From assembly GCA_905331475.1 (NCBI GenBank), contig CAJNYU010003035.1, forward strand, positions 8,554-72,553: DNA of 64,000 nucleotides. The letters run 5' to 3'. The notes below the pieces were generated by a model, which saw nothing but the letters and a program-made list of their open reading frames with translations, was not told the DNA's origin and searched no databases. The position numbers and the translations under genes are program-made. This document shows positions 11,604 through 25,142 of this stretch, in pieces. Each line of letters starts with the position of its first letter. The stretch's first letter is position 1. Source of the stretch: Rotaria socialis (taxonomy: Eukaryota; Rotifera; Eurotatoria; Philodinida; Philodinidae).

Positions 11604-14470
11604 AACATCATGAGGCTCTGCAGCTTTTCGTCGCGCGAAAAAAAAATAAAGATGACCAAATGGCAATCATTCTTGTTTTAAGAGAAATCTACCTACCCAA
11701 TACTGTAGCATATGGAAGTTGCGCGTTTGTTGGGTTCATTATCATGCTATCAAGCGATCAAGGGTACTTTGGTAGGTAAGAAAATAATTTAAGAAAACAA
11801 GTATAAATTCAGTCTCATCAATTTGACAGCAAAGCAATCTATTGAATACCTTAAAAAAAAGATGCATGAGCTCAAATTGTTAAAGCAGCAGAACCGAAAA
11901 TCGAGCTTTTCGTTCACCATAGAGCGTGTAGTGCTTTCTTTCTGCTATACTCTATTTCCTCATAAATACTAAATGAATTTTGAACAAAATATCAGTTATG
12001 GACATTTAATTCATATTCGAATAAATAATCTCTTAAAGAGGCGCCTATTCACTCTATTTCTTGACAGCTTGAGTTACTGCTTTATTCTCACATGAATTCT
12101 CACCTAAGGTCCATCACGTTGTAATAGTTTTTCATAATCTACTATCTTTCATAGAAAGGTAAAAGGTTGACTCATATCTCAATTTTGCTATATATTCAAT
12201 TTTGTTGTTCTTAGTTTCGATATCTCGTTGATACTAAAATATTTAACAAGCATTGATAAAACAGTAAAAATAGTGTTGCTTCATTTTTAGCAAGAGAACT
12301 TGATTGTTTGAATCAAGTCTGAAACCTAATAAAATCATAAAACACAATGTTTTTCATTCAAAAAATGAATTACTGCACAAACTTAACTCAGTGCCGTGTG
12401 TTGACAGTACAATTGATCTTCTAAGTTTGCTTGGAAGGGAAAATAATAGATAATGACACTGAAAAGGCGATAGCAAAAATGTAAGAATGTGGCCAAGTTA
12501 GATAAACAATATAGATATCGAAGTCTCTCGCAGTGTTTTTTTTTTTGTCAACACATACAAAACAAGAAAATAACCCGTGGTAATTGTGCAAAACTTTTCA
12601 AAAAGATTCAACATTAGACGTTAATGATGAATTTTATTTATTTTCTGACTATGTTTATCACGAATGGACCAATAAGATTTGATTGAGCAGAATGAATACA
12701 ATTTTGGTCTATCTATTTAAAAATATCCGAAATGAAAATTCAGCGACTTCGGTCGAATGCTGCACAAGAGTCACGCAAAAAAAAACTCCCACTAACCTTC
12801 TTACAATTCTTATGATACGGCTATAACATTAAGAGTGCATGAACCTCTATGTTGCTTAATAAACGTTTTTATTTTGACATATTTTTCTTCTTTTAAGATG
12901 GTAAATACAGGAAGTGATAAGGATCGTAAAATGCTCTTATCAAAATTCGAAGAAAGGTAGCTCACTTTACAAACGACAGATTGATGAAATAATAGAAAAG
13001 ATTAAATGTATCAACTGAAGTGTTATTTTACACGCATAAGCTAGAAAATAAAAGAGTCCTACGATGAAGCAGCAAAAACATGATGCTGATCGTGCTGCTG
13101 AAACTGTCACATAATATCTCTTTTCGAGTTTTGCAGCAGAATTCAACTAGGACACGGATGTACAAGCAGAATTTTACATAATCTTATGCATTATTTCAGT
13201 AACTAAATTACGATATAAAAGCCTTCTTAAATGCAAATAAACCAAAAATCTATTATCTACTCAAAGAAATATAGATATTCAAATAGAATTTTCCCATTAT
13301 AATCACTTAGCAGAAACTAGAATTGCTATTATAGCATTCAATAGATAGAAGTCTGAAAAATAATTTCCATTCAAATTAGTACATGTATCAAGTAAAATTA
13401 TGGAGCATGATAAACATAGCTTTGACACGAACTGACTATTTTCTTGAATGCGTCTCTTGTTTTGATATTTTACATATTTTCCAGCTGTCTCGGAAAAGTT
13501 GATCGATTGAATGTACAGAGCATCTATGAATATATAGACAAGCAATTTCTCTGTAGCATCATCATGATCATGAACATTATTTTCTCTCATGTTCTACAAA
13601 CTCTATAGATGAGTTACCAAATAAAAGTTTTAATAAATAAATCATTACGGATTTTTTGCAGAATCTTGAGACAATATGCTTGAGGGTAATATCAGGTTAA
13701 TGTTGTTCATTCATTTTTGAAATCATCTCTCCAATTCTATTCATCAATATGTTGCAAAATTCAAGTTAATATTCCGATAAATCGATTTGGCTGACAGCTC
13801 AAGTCTCACAACTGACTATGAAGTTTTCATTTCAGCTTTCTGAAAGCAAATGACACATATGCAGACAAGAGAAAGTCTTAAAGAATACGTGTGAATACCG
13901 ATATTATTTCACACCCCTAAGATGCTTTCTATCTGGATTTTGAATGGCAGTGAAGTGAATTGTACGCATGATCGCTCATGTACTTGGATTTGAGTATTTC
14001 GATGTCGTTGTGTTTTCATTGTTTTTCATGTAGCCGAATGCCGAGTATTCATGTCTTTTTAAAGTTTGAATCCATCTTAGATTCCCATTGTGAACGATTT
14101 CCTTAACCACACACGATTATCGCTGAAAACTGAGAAGTACGTTGATGTGCACTATACCTACAACATTGCCGATGCGAACAGCCTCAAATAAATTCTCTGC
14201 ACATTTCCTCACTCTAACGTTAAGTACTAAATTAAAAAATTAATTCTTCACTCTCAGTAGCACATTTGAAAGCAAATGTTCTACAGCTAGTCGTATATTT
14301 TGATTTCAACACTCGACTCGACGATTTTATATGGACATTCAAAAATTCATATTATGTCTATTGATCTTTGCCCGGTTCATTTTCATATTAATGGTAAGGT
14401 ATTTTTATTTTATTTTTCTAACTAAAAAGCAGGTTTATTTAAGCTAGCAAGGAAGTCTTTTGATATTGGT
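11604..14470. other. Intergenic between NADPH oxidase and haloperoxidase
   Basis: No supported gene. A minus-strand open frame at 13303-13590 (95 codons) has no recognisable family, signal or splice context and is probably chance. The 5' end and promoter of the oxidase and the 3' end of the haloperoxidase message should lie here. Confidence 0.5.
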
Positions 14471-16407
14471 CTACATGTTCTTTTCATCGTAATAGTAAAT
14501 TAATGCGATAAGATAGAACACAACGTGAAATTGTAAACGCATGGAATCGCTTGTAGGCTTTGTAGGATCTTGATTAAATAAAACGAATAATTTCGCCGAA
14601 ACCATGTCACCGACTTTTTGCCCAATTATGCGACCTTGTATATCACCAGCTGCAATATGTATACCCCCGTACTTTCGACTGATGGATGCTTGATCGGCCA
14701 TTTCACGATAGGTTCTCCATGGACCGAGATTTACATCAACTTTTGGAATATAGTTGTTTTCAGAATCCAATGAAGGATCTACTCTGCATTTTCTATAACA
14801 AGCCACATCTGCTTGATTGCATCGTGGTTGATATAATGATTGACCAGCTTTTATTGTTAGTGATAAATTACCCGGTATATTTGGACTACCTGTTAACGCC
14901 TCAAGAACTACTGCAGCGGCACGACTAAATGTACTATGTCCACTGATATATTCTTGAAAATCAGGTGTAATTACTGTCTCTTCTAGATACGGAGTCCATT
15001 GCCATCCGTCAATATCCATAAAATTACAATACATACCGACAAACTGATTTTTAAATCTAGTGTCCATATGTTCGGTGGGTATGTATACTACTGGACGCAC
15101 CGTACTATATAAGCGTTTGCTTTGCCAAGCAGCAATACCAGCATCATAAGTAGCAGCACCAACACCAAAAAGAAGTTTTATTGCATCACTGTTATCGTAG
15201 CAGAGACGTCGAATTATGTTTAATGTTATGGATTGCCAATGTCCTGATGTACCAGCTGTATTTGGTCCACTTGCCCAATATTCAGTTATCAGTTTTGGTT
15301 TGTCATGATCTACACCCAAATCTTCTTGGATAGTAACAAGTTCTAAAAATTGCTCGGGTAAACTCATTATTGTGCCATTTTCGAAAGATGGTGCGCCAAA
15401 ATATGGTGTAGCCATATAGTCTTGCAGCTTCCCTAAAGAAAATGGTTTGCATAAATGTGTGTGAGGCACTGACGTGCGTCGAGGTTTATTAATATAGCCA
15501 GTTTTCCAAATTTCACCATAGCTCCATATCGTATTATATGTGTGTGAAAAATTTCGGCATATTTCAATTGTTGTTTTATTGTCAAGTAAACATGGTGGAC
15601 TTGCTGGTCTACATCAATTTAAATAAAGAAAATACTTTCTATGTATGAAAAAATTCAATATTAGCTTCGACTATGAAAATTAGCTTATACACAACGTTGT
15701 ATTAGGGCTGAACTAGCATTATGTATTATTTTACTAACATTTTTATTATTAGTAAATAGTATTTATCTTTAGGCTTACATATAATTAGAGGTATCAGCAT
15801 AGCACCCTTCTTGATTAAATCCGTCTGTTCTTAAGTATGCTTTTAATTGATCAACATCCCTTTGTACCAAACCCAAATTCGAACTTGTAGTTGCTGAGAT
15901 TTCTGTTAAATTACACTCATACTTTCTTTCATAATTTTCTTTAAAACTATAATTTGCCACTCGTTCGGGCATAAGAAAATTCGATATATGATAAAAACCG
16001 TAAATATAAACGCAATTGGGCACCTGTTCTTGTGTTTGCGCATGAGGCATACGTGACCATCCGTCGTACATTAATGTTGGATTTGCATGTTGGCTATAAC
16101 GTGCAAGAGTGTTATATGCAATAGACATAGCAGCAAAAATATGTCGTGCTATAGTTGGCGGTGAAATGAATCCAGGTCCTTCATCGTTCAACACACATTG
16201 TTGTGTTCGTCTACCGGACTCTGCTTTAATCATTGTTAAAAAGTCAAACATTAATTCGAATATCAGTGGTTTCGGCTTCGTACAACTTGCTGTTACTGTG
16301 TCATTATCGAAACTATAGTGGTATTGGGCATACTCATCCTGACTTCTAATTGGTACTGCTAATAGCAGACATGCAATTAAAACAGAAAATATTATAGAGC
16401 GTTGCAT
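14471..16407 (-). CDS. Secreted vanadium-dependent haloperoxidase (PAP2 superfamily)
   Basis: Uses vanadate and H2O2 to oxidise halides to hypohalous acid. Two exons, 16407-15779 and 15608-14471, joined across a 170-nt GT-AG intron in phase, give 588 residues, the usual family length. All vanadate-site elements are visible: Lys374 six residues before Arg381-Pro382, the SGH loop with His434, and Arg521 with the acid-base-type His527 in SRKYGGIH. I chose the Met at 16407 rather than 16440 because it opens directly onto a signal peptide (SIIFSVLIACLLLAVPI). The protein ends in a short hydrophobic tail that could be a membrane or GPI anchor. It lies 2.9 kb downstream (in transcription terms, upstream) of the NADPH oxidase, on the same strand. 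The family is mainly bacterial, fungal and algal, so horizontal acquisition is plausible but not shown. A phosphatase activity cannot be excluded, since PAP2 acid phosphatases share the site. Confidence 0.88.
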
Positions 16408-16440
16408 TATACAATAGTAAGAAATGCAAGAATGAAACAT

Positions 16441-19400
16441 GCAAATCGAATATTTATGTCGTCACTAGATGTAAATAAATAAATCAATAAATATTTTATC
16501 GTCTTGTCTCCAGGTGACTCACATTTCAATGAAATTCCACGATAGCAGTCCGCAAAGAAAATCTACAAACGTGAGAGAAGTCAAACAATTAATTCGAACA
16601 CCAGCACGCACCTTTTCATTTTTTTTATATTCTCATCGTCTCTTTTATTTATTATTATTTCTTACCGGTAGCACACCCTCTAAACTTTATCAACGACAAA
16701 TATTAAAATGATTGTAAAAGGCGAAATCCAACAGTCTGAGAGATACAATTCAACATTTTATTATAACGAGTAAAAATTTGTATTTGATCAAGATAATCAT
16801 CGATTTACGATTATTCGTCAGCCTAAATCCTAGCTTGTGTAGTAGATCTATTTCAAAGTAGTACTGATGACTTGCATACAAGTTGTCAATATTGACCGCG
16901 AAATTTTGTTTTTTTCATCCGAAATCAAAAGACTTTTGCCTAGTCAAATATTATTAATGATTTCAATGAGTATATGCAAAGGAAGTAGCCACAATCGCCA
17001 AGTATTGATACGTAGTTAAGCCTCCTCTCTCTCTGTTGAAAAAGAATGAATTATAGTCAAAGTTATAGATTTTGTGATTTATAGCTTGCTAGATAAAGAG
17101 AAATATTATTTTAGCATGTTCTGTAATATATCGGTTTTGTGTTATTATCTAAGGATATGCCAGACGTTTGATAAAGTCACCTACGAAAAGAAGTATTCTT
17201 TTAAAAAAATCCATTTTTTCAATGAAATTTCCAAGTTCTATAATTCAAAACTAATTCTAGATAGATAGAACAACCAGTGAAAGATTTTTCACTATAACTA
17301 TGTCAATTTAAAATATCCTATGAGTCAATTTTTACTTGCTTGCTTTTTAAAGCAGAAAATACTATTAACTATACTTTCTCGTTTGTGCTCCATTTACTAA
17401 ATATGTTTTAATTATATTAAAACTCGTGATGACAAAATGTTCAAGTAACAACCTAAAATAGTTCACATATACATCTCGATGTACGTTCCTGTGACTCGTT
17501 CCAGATGATAATTCGTGAAAACATTTTTCAAATTCTTTTCGTACCAGTTGATGAAGAAAACATCTCGAATTACGATGATAAAACTTACGTTGTGTTTTTC
17601 TTTCAAAACAAAACACTACATTTTAATGTATCCGTATAACCGACGCCCTTTTAAACGCTAAGAAACTATAGTCAGTGTCAGAACGTAACCATAGATCAGC
17701 TCTACAAAATTATTTACGGAAGTCTTTTTTCAGCGTTTCTTCTATACTCATTAAAAGCTAACCATCCAAAAGCAAAACTCATTGGTTTTTGGTAATTTAT
17801 TCGATTATCCTCTGGAAAAATCGAGCCCTATTTAGTTGTACTGTCACCTTTTTGCTGCGTTTTCAAAGTCAACCTGAATTTACTAGTAATTGAAATGGCG
17901 AATCTATTTGGGAAGCACTGATCGCTAAATTTCGATCCATTATGATTCATTTTCAATGATCAGAGTAATGAAAATATAATTCTTTGACAAATAAAAATAA
18001 GCATCAAATATTTTATACAATAAAAATGACTCTCAGTTTTAAAGATATCAGCGAAATAAAATGGAAATCAATAACTCTATTCATTAAAATCATGCTCTTA
18101 AACTAGTAATTAACTGCACACATGGCAAGAAATAAAAAATAGCCGATCAACTGAAAGTAATATTTGAAACAATTACGCAATATAAAATGATTCTATCTTG
18201 AAAAAGAAATCAATTGGTTCATAAATAAAGAAAATCAATGGCGCATCAATCAGATCATAATTCAGAAAATTATAAAAATAGAGATTCAGTAGTTTCTTTC
18301 TATTCTCTCTCCAGACATCCGTTTCGACGATTGTATACGAGGAAAGAATAAATTGAAAGAAATAATTGTCAGTGCAAGGATTTTGAGACTGAAATTTTGA
18401 ATTCTCAAATGTTTTTTATATGGCTCATTATGGAGATAGAAAACACGCAAAGTGAAGAATGTCTGCCATAATGTGCTTGTTTTCCAAAATAGATTCATCG
18501 CTACAGAATCTATCTCTTTTATTCATGTCTCTATTTGATACAGAGGCTTTTCTTTTTGTTTTTGCCAGTGATATACTGTGGAATGCGATAATGACATTGA
18601 ACCATTTCCACACCTTTCATGTTGATATAATAATTATTGCAACGAATCTGTGGATTAGTATCCATCATTCTTCAAAATTATTCGTTCCGTCTTTATATAT
18701 AAAAATATCGACACTTAGGGATTCATTAGACCGTTCAAAATTCGAGGAGCACATTAAATTGTTATAGAATTTTCATTCATCCATTATGCCTTAGTATTGA
18801 TTCTATTTAGTAGATGGTACACCGTAAAGGGATCACAGGAATGGCGACTATCTTTGTTTTAACTCTAATTATTTTAGAAACATACTGAATAATCTTCGAA
18901 TCAATTTATCGAGTTAAACTCATTCTTCATCAAATGCATTGTGATCAAAAATAAGAATGTGACAGCTAGCGCATAGAAATTGACTTTATAAAAGTGCCCC
19001 CCTTACTTCATTTACTACATTATTTTTATGTGAAGTTTTAGTAACTTTAAAAATTGATAGATATAAGTTCAAATTGTTCGTTGAAAGAGGATATTCGCAA
19101 AATTCTGAAAGGTTTCTTGCTCCGAAAAAGAACGCTATTGCCTTAATAGTAATGTGCACGTCNTGCTGAAAACAAAAAGAGCAATGTAATTGAAGGATTT
19201 CGCATCCAGATTTTTATTTAATCGATTTTCATTGGCCACTGTTTATGTAGGTCTTAGTATCTGTTCTAGAGGGAGACCAGAGTTTAGATCAATCATGATT
19301 TTGACATTGCAATAAGGTTTATTTAGATTGTAGTCATATTTTTCTCCTCGTTCATGCCTGTGAGAACAAATAGTGTATCACCAAATGATTTTCAATTGAA

Positions 19401-22400
19401 ACTTGATCAATACCAATTGTTAACACAACATTTTTACTAGTTTACATGCATAGTAAAGTTTTAGTTTCTCTCTTATTGAATCATTTCGAGTCCGTCTATA
19501 GTAGTATTTCAACTTAATACATATTGCCAATATCGAAGTGAATCTATGAAATACTAAATACTGGATTCCATTAAAAAATATTTTTTGGCATTCACATCAT
19601 CGCATTCAATAGTCGTAATGAGACAATACCTTAGAAAAAAATGGTATCCGACACAACAAATACTGATTCTATCATATATTATTCATGATGATGAAAACTT
19701 GAATAAATAACGCAAATAATATCAGGCGAATTTTGGAAAACATGTGGTTTGAGTCATTTTCTATACAAGGATGATTGTTTGTGGTTGACTCCGTAAAACT
19801 GAAATTTTATAGCGTGAATCAATTAGAAAATGATGATACTCTTTTAATTTAACAAGTCAACATTTTGTTTTCATTTTTGCTGTTCAAAAGATATTTTCAT
19901 CATTTTGTTTTCTAACCATATTTCAATTATGTTATTACTAGCTTGTTCTGAATGCAATAGGGGAAATCGATGTATTCTATCAAAATTGAAACATGCTTTC
20001 CCCCAGAAATAGTTCTGAAAATACGATAATAGCAATTTGATCATGTTTTCAACTAATGACTTAATGAAAGTTTGTGTTCGTCAATCAGCATGGAAATATC
20101 TATGAATTTTATGTAAAAGAAAGGCATATTAGAGCATCCAGTCACGTGCGTCATCTTTTAGTTATTTACTAAAGTATTTCGGAGAAAATGAAAGTTGTAT
20201 TAGTCAATTTTGGCTTTTGTTTTTTGCAGATGATTTATGTTTTATTGGAAGTGCATTTCTAATCGCGACGACAACAAAAAAATCTGATTCATCACTACAC
20301 TTCTTCATAAATGAGCCGCGCAAGCTACTAAGAGAACCATTATGGGTGTGCACGTGAATCTGAGTGTCGATATGGGTGCAGGTGAAGAAAATGAGAAGGA
20401 TAAGTCTGTGAATAACACACACACAATACTCGTTGAACACCTATTGTATTGGGTTTTGTTGTTTGAATGTAACTTTGAAATTCAAAAATAATTAAAATAT
20501 AGCTCTGTATTGATAGTTTTCATTTTCATCATCCCTGTCTAGCTTTATTCACACCGTATTTCATAAAATTTCAACGATTACTCATATCAACTTATTTTAA
20601 AATGTATACGATAGATTGACGTGCCAATTAGGGCTGTCAATCAAACAGGACAGCCTGAAAGTCATCGTGGTTTTGTTAATTGCAACGAATTAAAGCATGC
20701 AGCAATAATATGCCAAATATACCTATATGAATGTGTAATACCAGCATACTACCACCGTTTGAAATTACCTCATACTAAAATAAACAAAATACATGCATAT
20801 AGAAAAAGATTTGTTTTCAGGCAGTGTTGGTTCTTTCTGTAATGAAATGAATTCATGCATTCGACCAAGAAATAACTGTAAGAATATTATGTCGATTTAT
20901 TTTTAATAAAATCTTGAAAATCTTATTATAAGCTTGTTGTTAAATTTGCGTATATTTCCGAAGAAAATGATGAGTGTAAATTTTAAGGAGAAGCCTTTAA
21001 TGACTCTTACCTCTCCTTTACAGACATTGATCAGTTTCTCTTTCTAATATTTAGGGACAATGATAATAGGGCTGGTGTTTCTCTCTTTGTTTCATCACAT
21101 ACTATACGAGAAAAAGGAACGTCTACATATTAGATATATTAACAAACAGGTGGAACTTCCATTATAGATCTTGGCAATCGGTCTATGTTTACAAGACGTT
21201 ATATTATAACGAAATGCATTTCATCTTAGCTATTTTGTGAAACAGGACCTGAAAGGAATGTTGGAGTGTATTTAACGATCACAGGCCGTGAGAGACAGTT
21301 TAAGAGACCATTGGAAACCCTGGCCGACGCCTCAATTACTCAATTGTCCATTACAGATCGTGACAGGCGGTCTTCAGAAATGACTACAGATCGCGCATAC
21401 GCTTTAATTAGTTGACTAATTAGTACAATATTAATTGTGTGCCCATCACAGACTGTTACACAAGATCTTCAGAGACCATCACACAGCACGACAGACAATC
21501 TTCAGACCTAACATAGTCTATCAGAGATGCTGTTCCAGCCTAGAGCAGCTCATCACTGGTAGCGGCTAACGAGCTGTCTCAAGAAATCAACAAAGAACTC
21601 CCTTGAATACACCATCTCCATGTGACATCCTGCAGCGATTATGTCGTGTTTCACACTTTTAATCCCAGAGGGATTGTGCTAACAGCTTTTTTCATGAGAG
21701 TAACATTTTAGTTCCAACAAATGGAGCTGTGTCAATAAGGTTTTTGACTGTACTGCACGAAAGTGAAACCGAAAACCTTCTCAAGATTACCAATACTTCA
21801 AGACGGATGTTGATTTTCTTTTTTATTTGGGAAGACAAATATCTTGTAAAGAAAACATTCTTCCTAGTAGTTGAGAATTACCCGACATTCTACTCATAAG
21901 TAGATGAAGATATGAACTAAATTTTGGACCAAAAGCTGTTACTTTACTTACTGATACATACTTTGTCTAGTGCCATAATTTCATTAAAATTTAAAAATCA
22001 GCAGAGAAGCCCGTGCAGATATTTATCGTTAGTTTGCTCGCATCTACTGAAGAATAGTGTTCGAACTCAAAAAATGATCTATATAACCCATCATCTGTAA
22101 TCAGTTATGTTCACACCAGTCTCAGAACTATTTCAGAGGACGTATGAAGTCATATTTTTAGTGAGAAAAGATATCATTTATTAGCTACTAATTCATCAAA
22201 TTTTTCTTAGCGTTGGTGAAGATTAATTATATAGCTAAGTTCATTGGAAAGGTTTATTGCCTACTGTTAATAATCATCCAGAGATTATTTTTCAATGCTA
22301 GGCTTTAATTTTGCTATGCGAAATATCATAGGGAAAATCGTACGAAATTCTTACTGCATATGAATATCAGAATTTCTAATAACGTTTTAACGAATATTTG

Positions 22401-24620
22401 CGGATCTAGTGTTATCAAAATCATTGCCTCAATAATTATGGACTTTCGGCTGATCTAACAAGAAGGAAAAAAAATTATATCAGGAGTGTGGATTTTTCCT
22501 CCGTTACTCTGCAGTTTTCTAAATGCTAAAATTAAACAGTTATAATATCCATGGTATCTTTCACTTTCGCACTTGTTTCCATCAAGAAAATTGTGAACAT
22601 GAACGTGTCGGTACTAATAATATATTTCGGGAAAAGCACATCACGCAAACTCAAATGTACGAGTGAATTAATGGTTGATTCTGATTTCTCCGAAGAATTA
22701 TCACGATAATGCTAACAATTCTTCATCAGACTAGAAATTCCCATTTCTGACTTCTTGAATCCCACTGAAAGATCAAGTACAGCATTCAGCATAGCTACAT
22801 CTTTAGTTAAATCAATTGGCAGTGACTAGTAAGACCCGATACCTTAATAATTTATTTAATAGGCAGCCTATATAATGGGTTAGAATGATGTTTTTTTTTA
22901 TTTACTAGAGTGCATAAGTAGCGTCATGGTTTTATTATTTGTTTGCTTGCCTGCATTACACAGAACCATGATAACTAACATTCTACGCGAAAGATTTTAG
23001 TTCAATAAACTTTTATTACAATGATCCGTTTAGTATAACTTTTGGCTTATAGTTTTGGCACTTTTTTTGATTCTCCTAGCTTAATCGGAATATACTTTAT
23101 TATTTTGCCATTCTGATGGCATCCTAGCATAGAAAATAGAAAAGTTCGAGTTATAAAAAAAAACTGCTATTAAATGTCATATTTTTTGTTTAGTTACTAT
23201 GAATGAAAAGCCATTTAAATATTCGATTACAATAATGAAATTATCATAATATCTCTCACATGCACTATCTTAATGTTGAAGGTATTTGTATAAATTGTTT
23301 GCGGAACATTCAACACATGTAGCTATGTATTCAATAGTTGCTTTAGGTTTGCTTTGCTTGAAAACACATAGATTCATACAATTCAACAGAGATTGTTTCT
23401 CTTCCAAATGAATAAATGAACGAACTGACGTTGGTGGATAATTTTCATCAGATGATGATGAGTAAACTGCAATCATTATGAGCGGCTTTAGATTGTCGAA
23501 TACTATTTTCAAATCTATTTTAGTTCATTTTGATCAAACATTATCTATCACTATTATCAATAGTTACAGTGCCAAGTTCATTGAAGAATCAGGTAAACTC
23601 CGAGACATAATAAGTTATTATAGTCGATCTTCATTTCTTGGAGACGTCGGGATTTAAAAAAAAAGTTTTTCTTTCGGATTCTCTACAGTTAATCATTGTA
23701 TACAACGCTACACTACAACAGGTTTATGGGACATTATTTAATGACTTTTGCATATGCACAGAAAGATCACAAATTGCTTTTGTTTATCTTATGTAACCTT
23801 AATATACATTGACTTTATATTTCTTAGTTACAAATTATGACACTTTATCTAAGTTTTTTTTATGATTAATTTTAATTAATATCAGACAGCTGCTTTTGGT
23901 TACTATTTTTCGAATCCAAAGTAAAATTAAGAGCGAATAAGTTTGATAAAAGTGCATCCCACTGAAATGTATTTTCTAGACTTCGTATCAAATTTGATTT
24001 CCGAGAAAACTCAAAACTGAAAAAAAATTAACTATTTGCACTACATAAGTACTATCATCAATAGACCAACATCATTTCAATTTTCTGCATCATATGAGCT
24101 GTATGCTAAATTAAGAGCTAAGGTATCCATCTTGAGGGTGGTTATTCAATAATTGACGTAGTTTAGAGAATTCCACCATCTTCTGCCATTGGCTGTTCAG
24201 TGATTTATTCATCTATTGTGGACATTATCAATAGTCTGTAGTGATATAAATGCTGTACTGTCAAGGGAGCGGTCGAAACGGTACGATTTTCCGATATTTA
24301 TCAGATAACTGAATCATGACTATCTGTTAAGATAGATCAGTGAAAGAGATTTGTTTTCTAGGTTTCTACGTATTGATGCGTTTGCTCTTTGAAGAGTTCT
24401 ATGACGAACTAGAAATAAGGAACAACGCTACTAGAAAACTGATTGACTTAAAAGTTGAAGTTAAACGATTTATTTTTGATCTTGATATACCATCGTCTGT
24501 GTAAAATGCAGGGAAGCCACCTATTTTTGCTCGGTCTCAACTATTTCTTTTAAATTAGTATAATAAAACAGATAGACAAAATCAAGTGACAAAACAGATC
24601 ACTTTCAAAATTATTTAAGG
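16441..24620. other. 8-kb gene desert with degenerate repeats
   Basis: No gene could be supported on either strand. The longest frames (18459-18767 plus, 102 codons; 17365-17616 minus; 20204-20440 minus) lack recognisable motifs and overlap open frames on the opposite strand. Around 21276-21510, several degraded direct repeats share a theme like CGTGACAGGCGGTCTTCAGA; these may be an old repeat or transposon remnant. An N at 19163 marks an unresolved base. Confidence 0.5.
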
Positions 24621-25142
24621 CTAAACTGAACCTTGAAAACTTCTTTTCGTCGCCAAAAGATAAACTAAATGTACACTTACTTTTTTCATCATTTGTATGA
24701 TGTTGTCAGTCATCTTTTGAAGTACATCTTTCTTTGAACTTAGATTGTACTGTATTTCCAACGCCAGTGGATTTCTAAAACTCAAATATACAGTTTCATT
24801 TTGTCTCCAACAGGAAGCTCTCAATGGAAGTTCGATCGACACCGACCCATTGGCGACCATTAACTGAGTACCAACTTTAGGATTTCCAAATAAAATGAAT
24901 TCTGTATCATCCAACTGGCCAATGACACCAGCTTCTTCGGCTGCTTTTTTTTGATCAATGCGAACAAAGACAATTCCATTTTGTTCTTCTATATCTTTCT
25001 CAATAAGATCCATTGTGTCTTTAACTGAATGAATACTTTTCACTGTAAATACGTTTTCAACAGTTGCTTGCATCGAAAATGAGATCAGTTGTAGAAACAA
25101 AAGAGTCTGCACCAAAACAAACTGAAGTTGAATAGTTTTCAT
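24621..25142 (-). CDS. Secreted DUF302-domain protein, copy A
   Basis: A 173-residue frame: signal peptide (residues 1-26, hydrophobic core LVQTLLFLQLISF), then a DUF302 domain with the hallmark FGNPKVGTQLM near residue 85 and IELPLRASCW after it. DUF302 is a small alpha/beta domain, mostly known from bacteria and archaea, with no established enzymatic role. Copy B on the plus strand is its inverted paralogue. The two proteins match closely until the motif MMKK/MMNK, where copy A diverges. At that point copy A has GTAAGT, so the last roughly 19 residues could be intron; a spliced form would end soon after. The mature message cannot be decided from sequence alone. A prokaryotic origin for this secreted animal gene is plausible. 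Confidence 0.8.
   Translation of the reverse strand: MKTIQLQFVLVQTLLFLQLISFSMQATVENVFTVKSIHSVKDTMDLIEKDIEEQNGIVFVRIDQKKAAEEAGVIGQLDDTEFILFGNPKVGTQLMVANGSVSIELPLRASCWRQNETVYLSFRNPLALEIQYNLSSKKDVLQKMTDNIIQMMKKVSVHLVYLLATKRSFQGSV

Noticed and set aside
14686..14928. Plus-strand 80-codon frame
   Set aside because: Opposite-strand shadow of the haloperoxidase second exon.
18286..18767. Overlapping open frames of 60-100 codons on both strands
   Set aside because: Simultaneous openness on both strands in AT-rich DNA, with no motifs or splice sites, fits chance.
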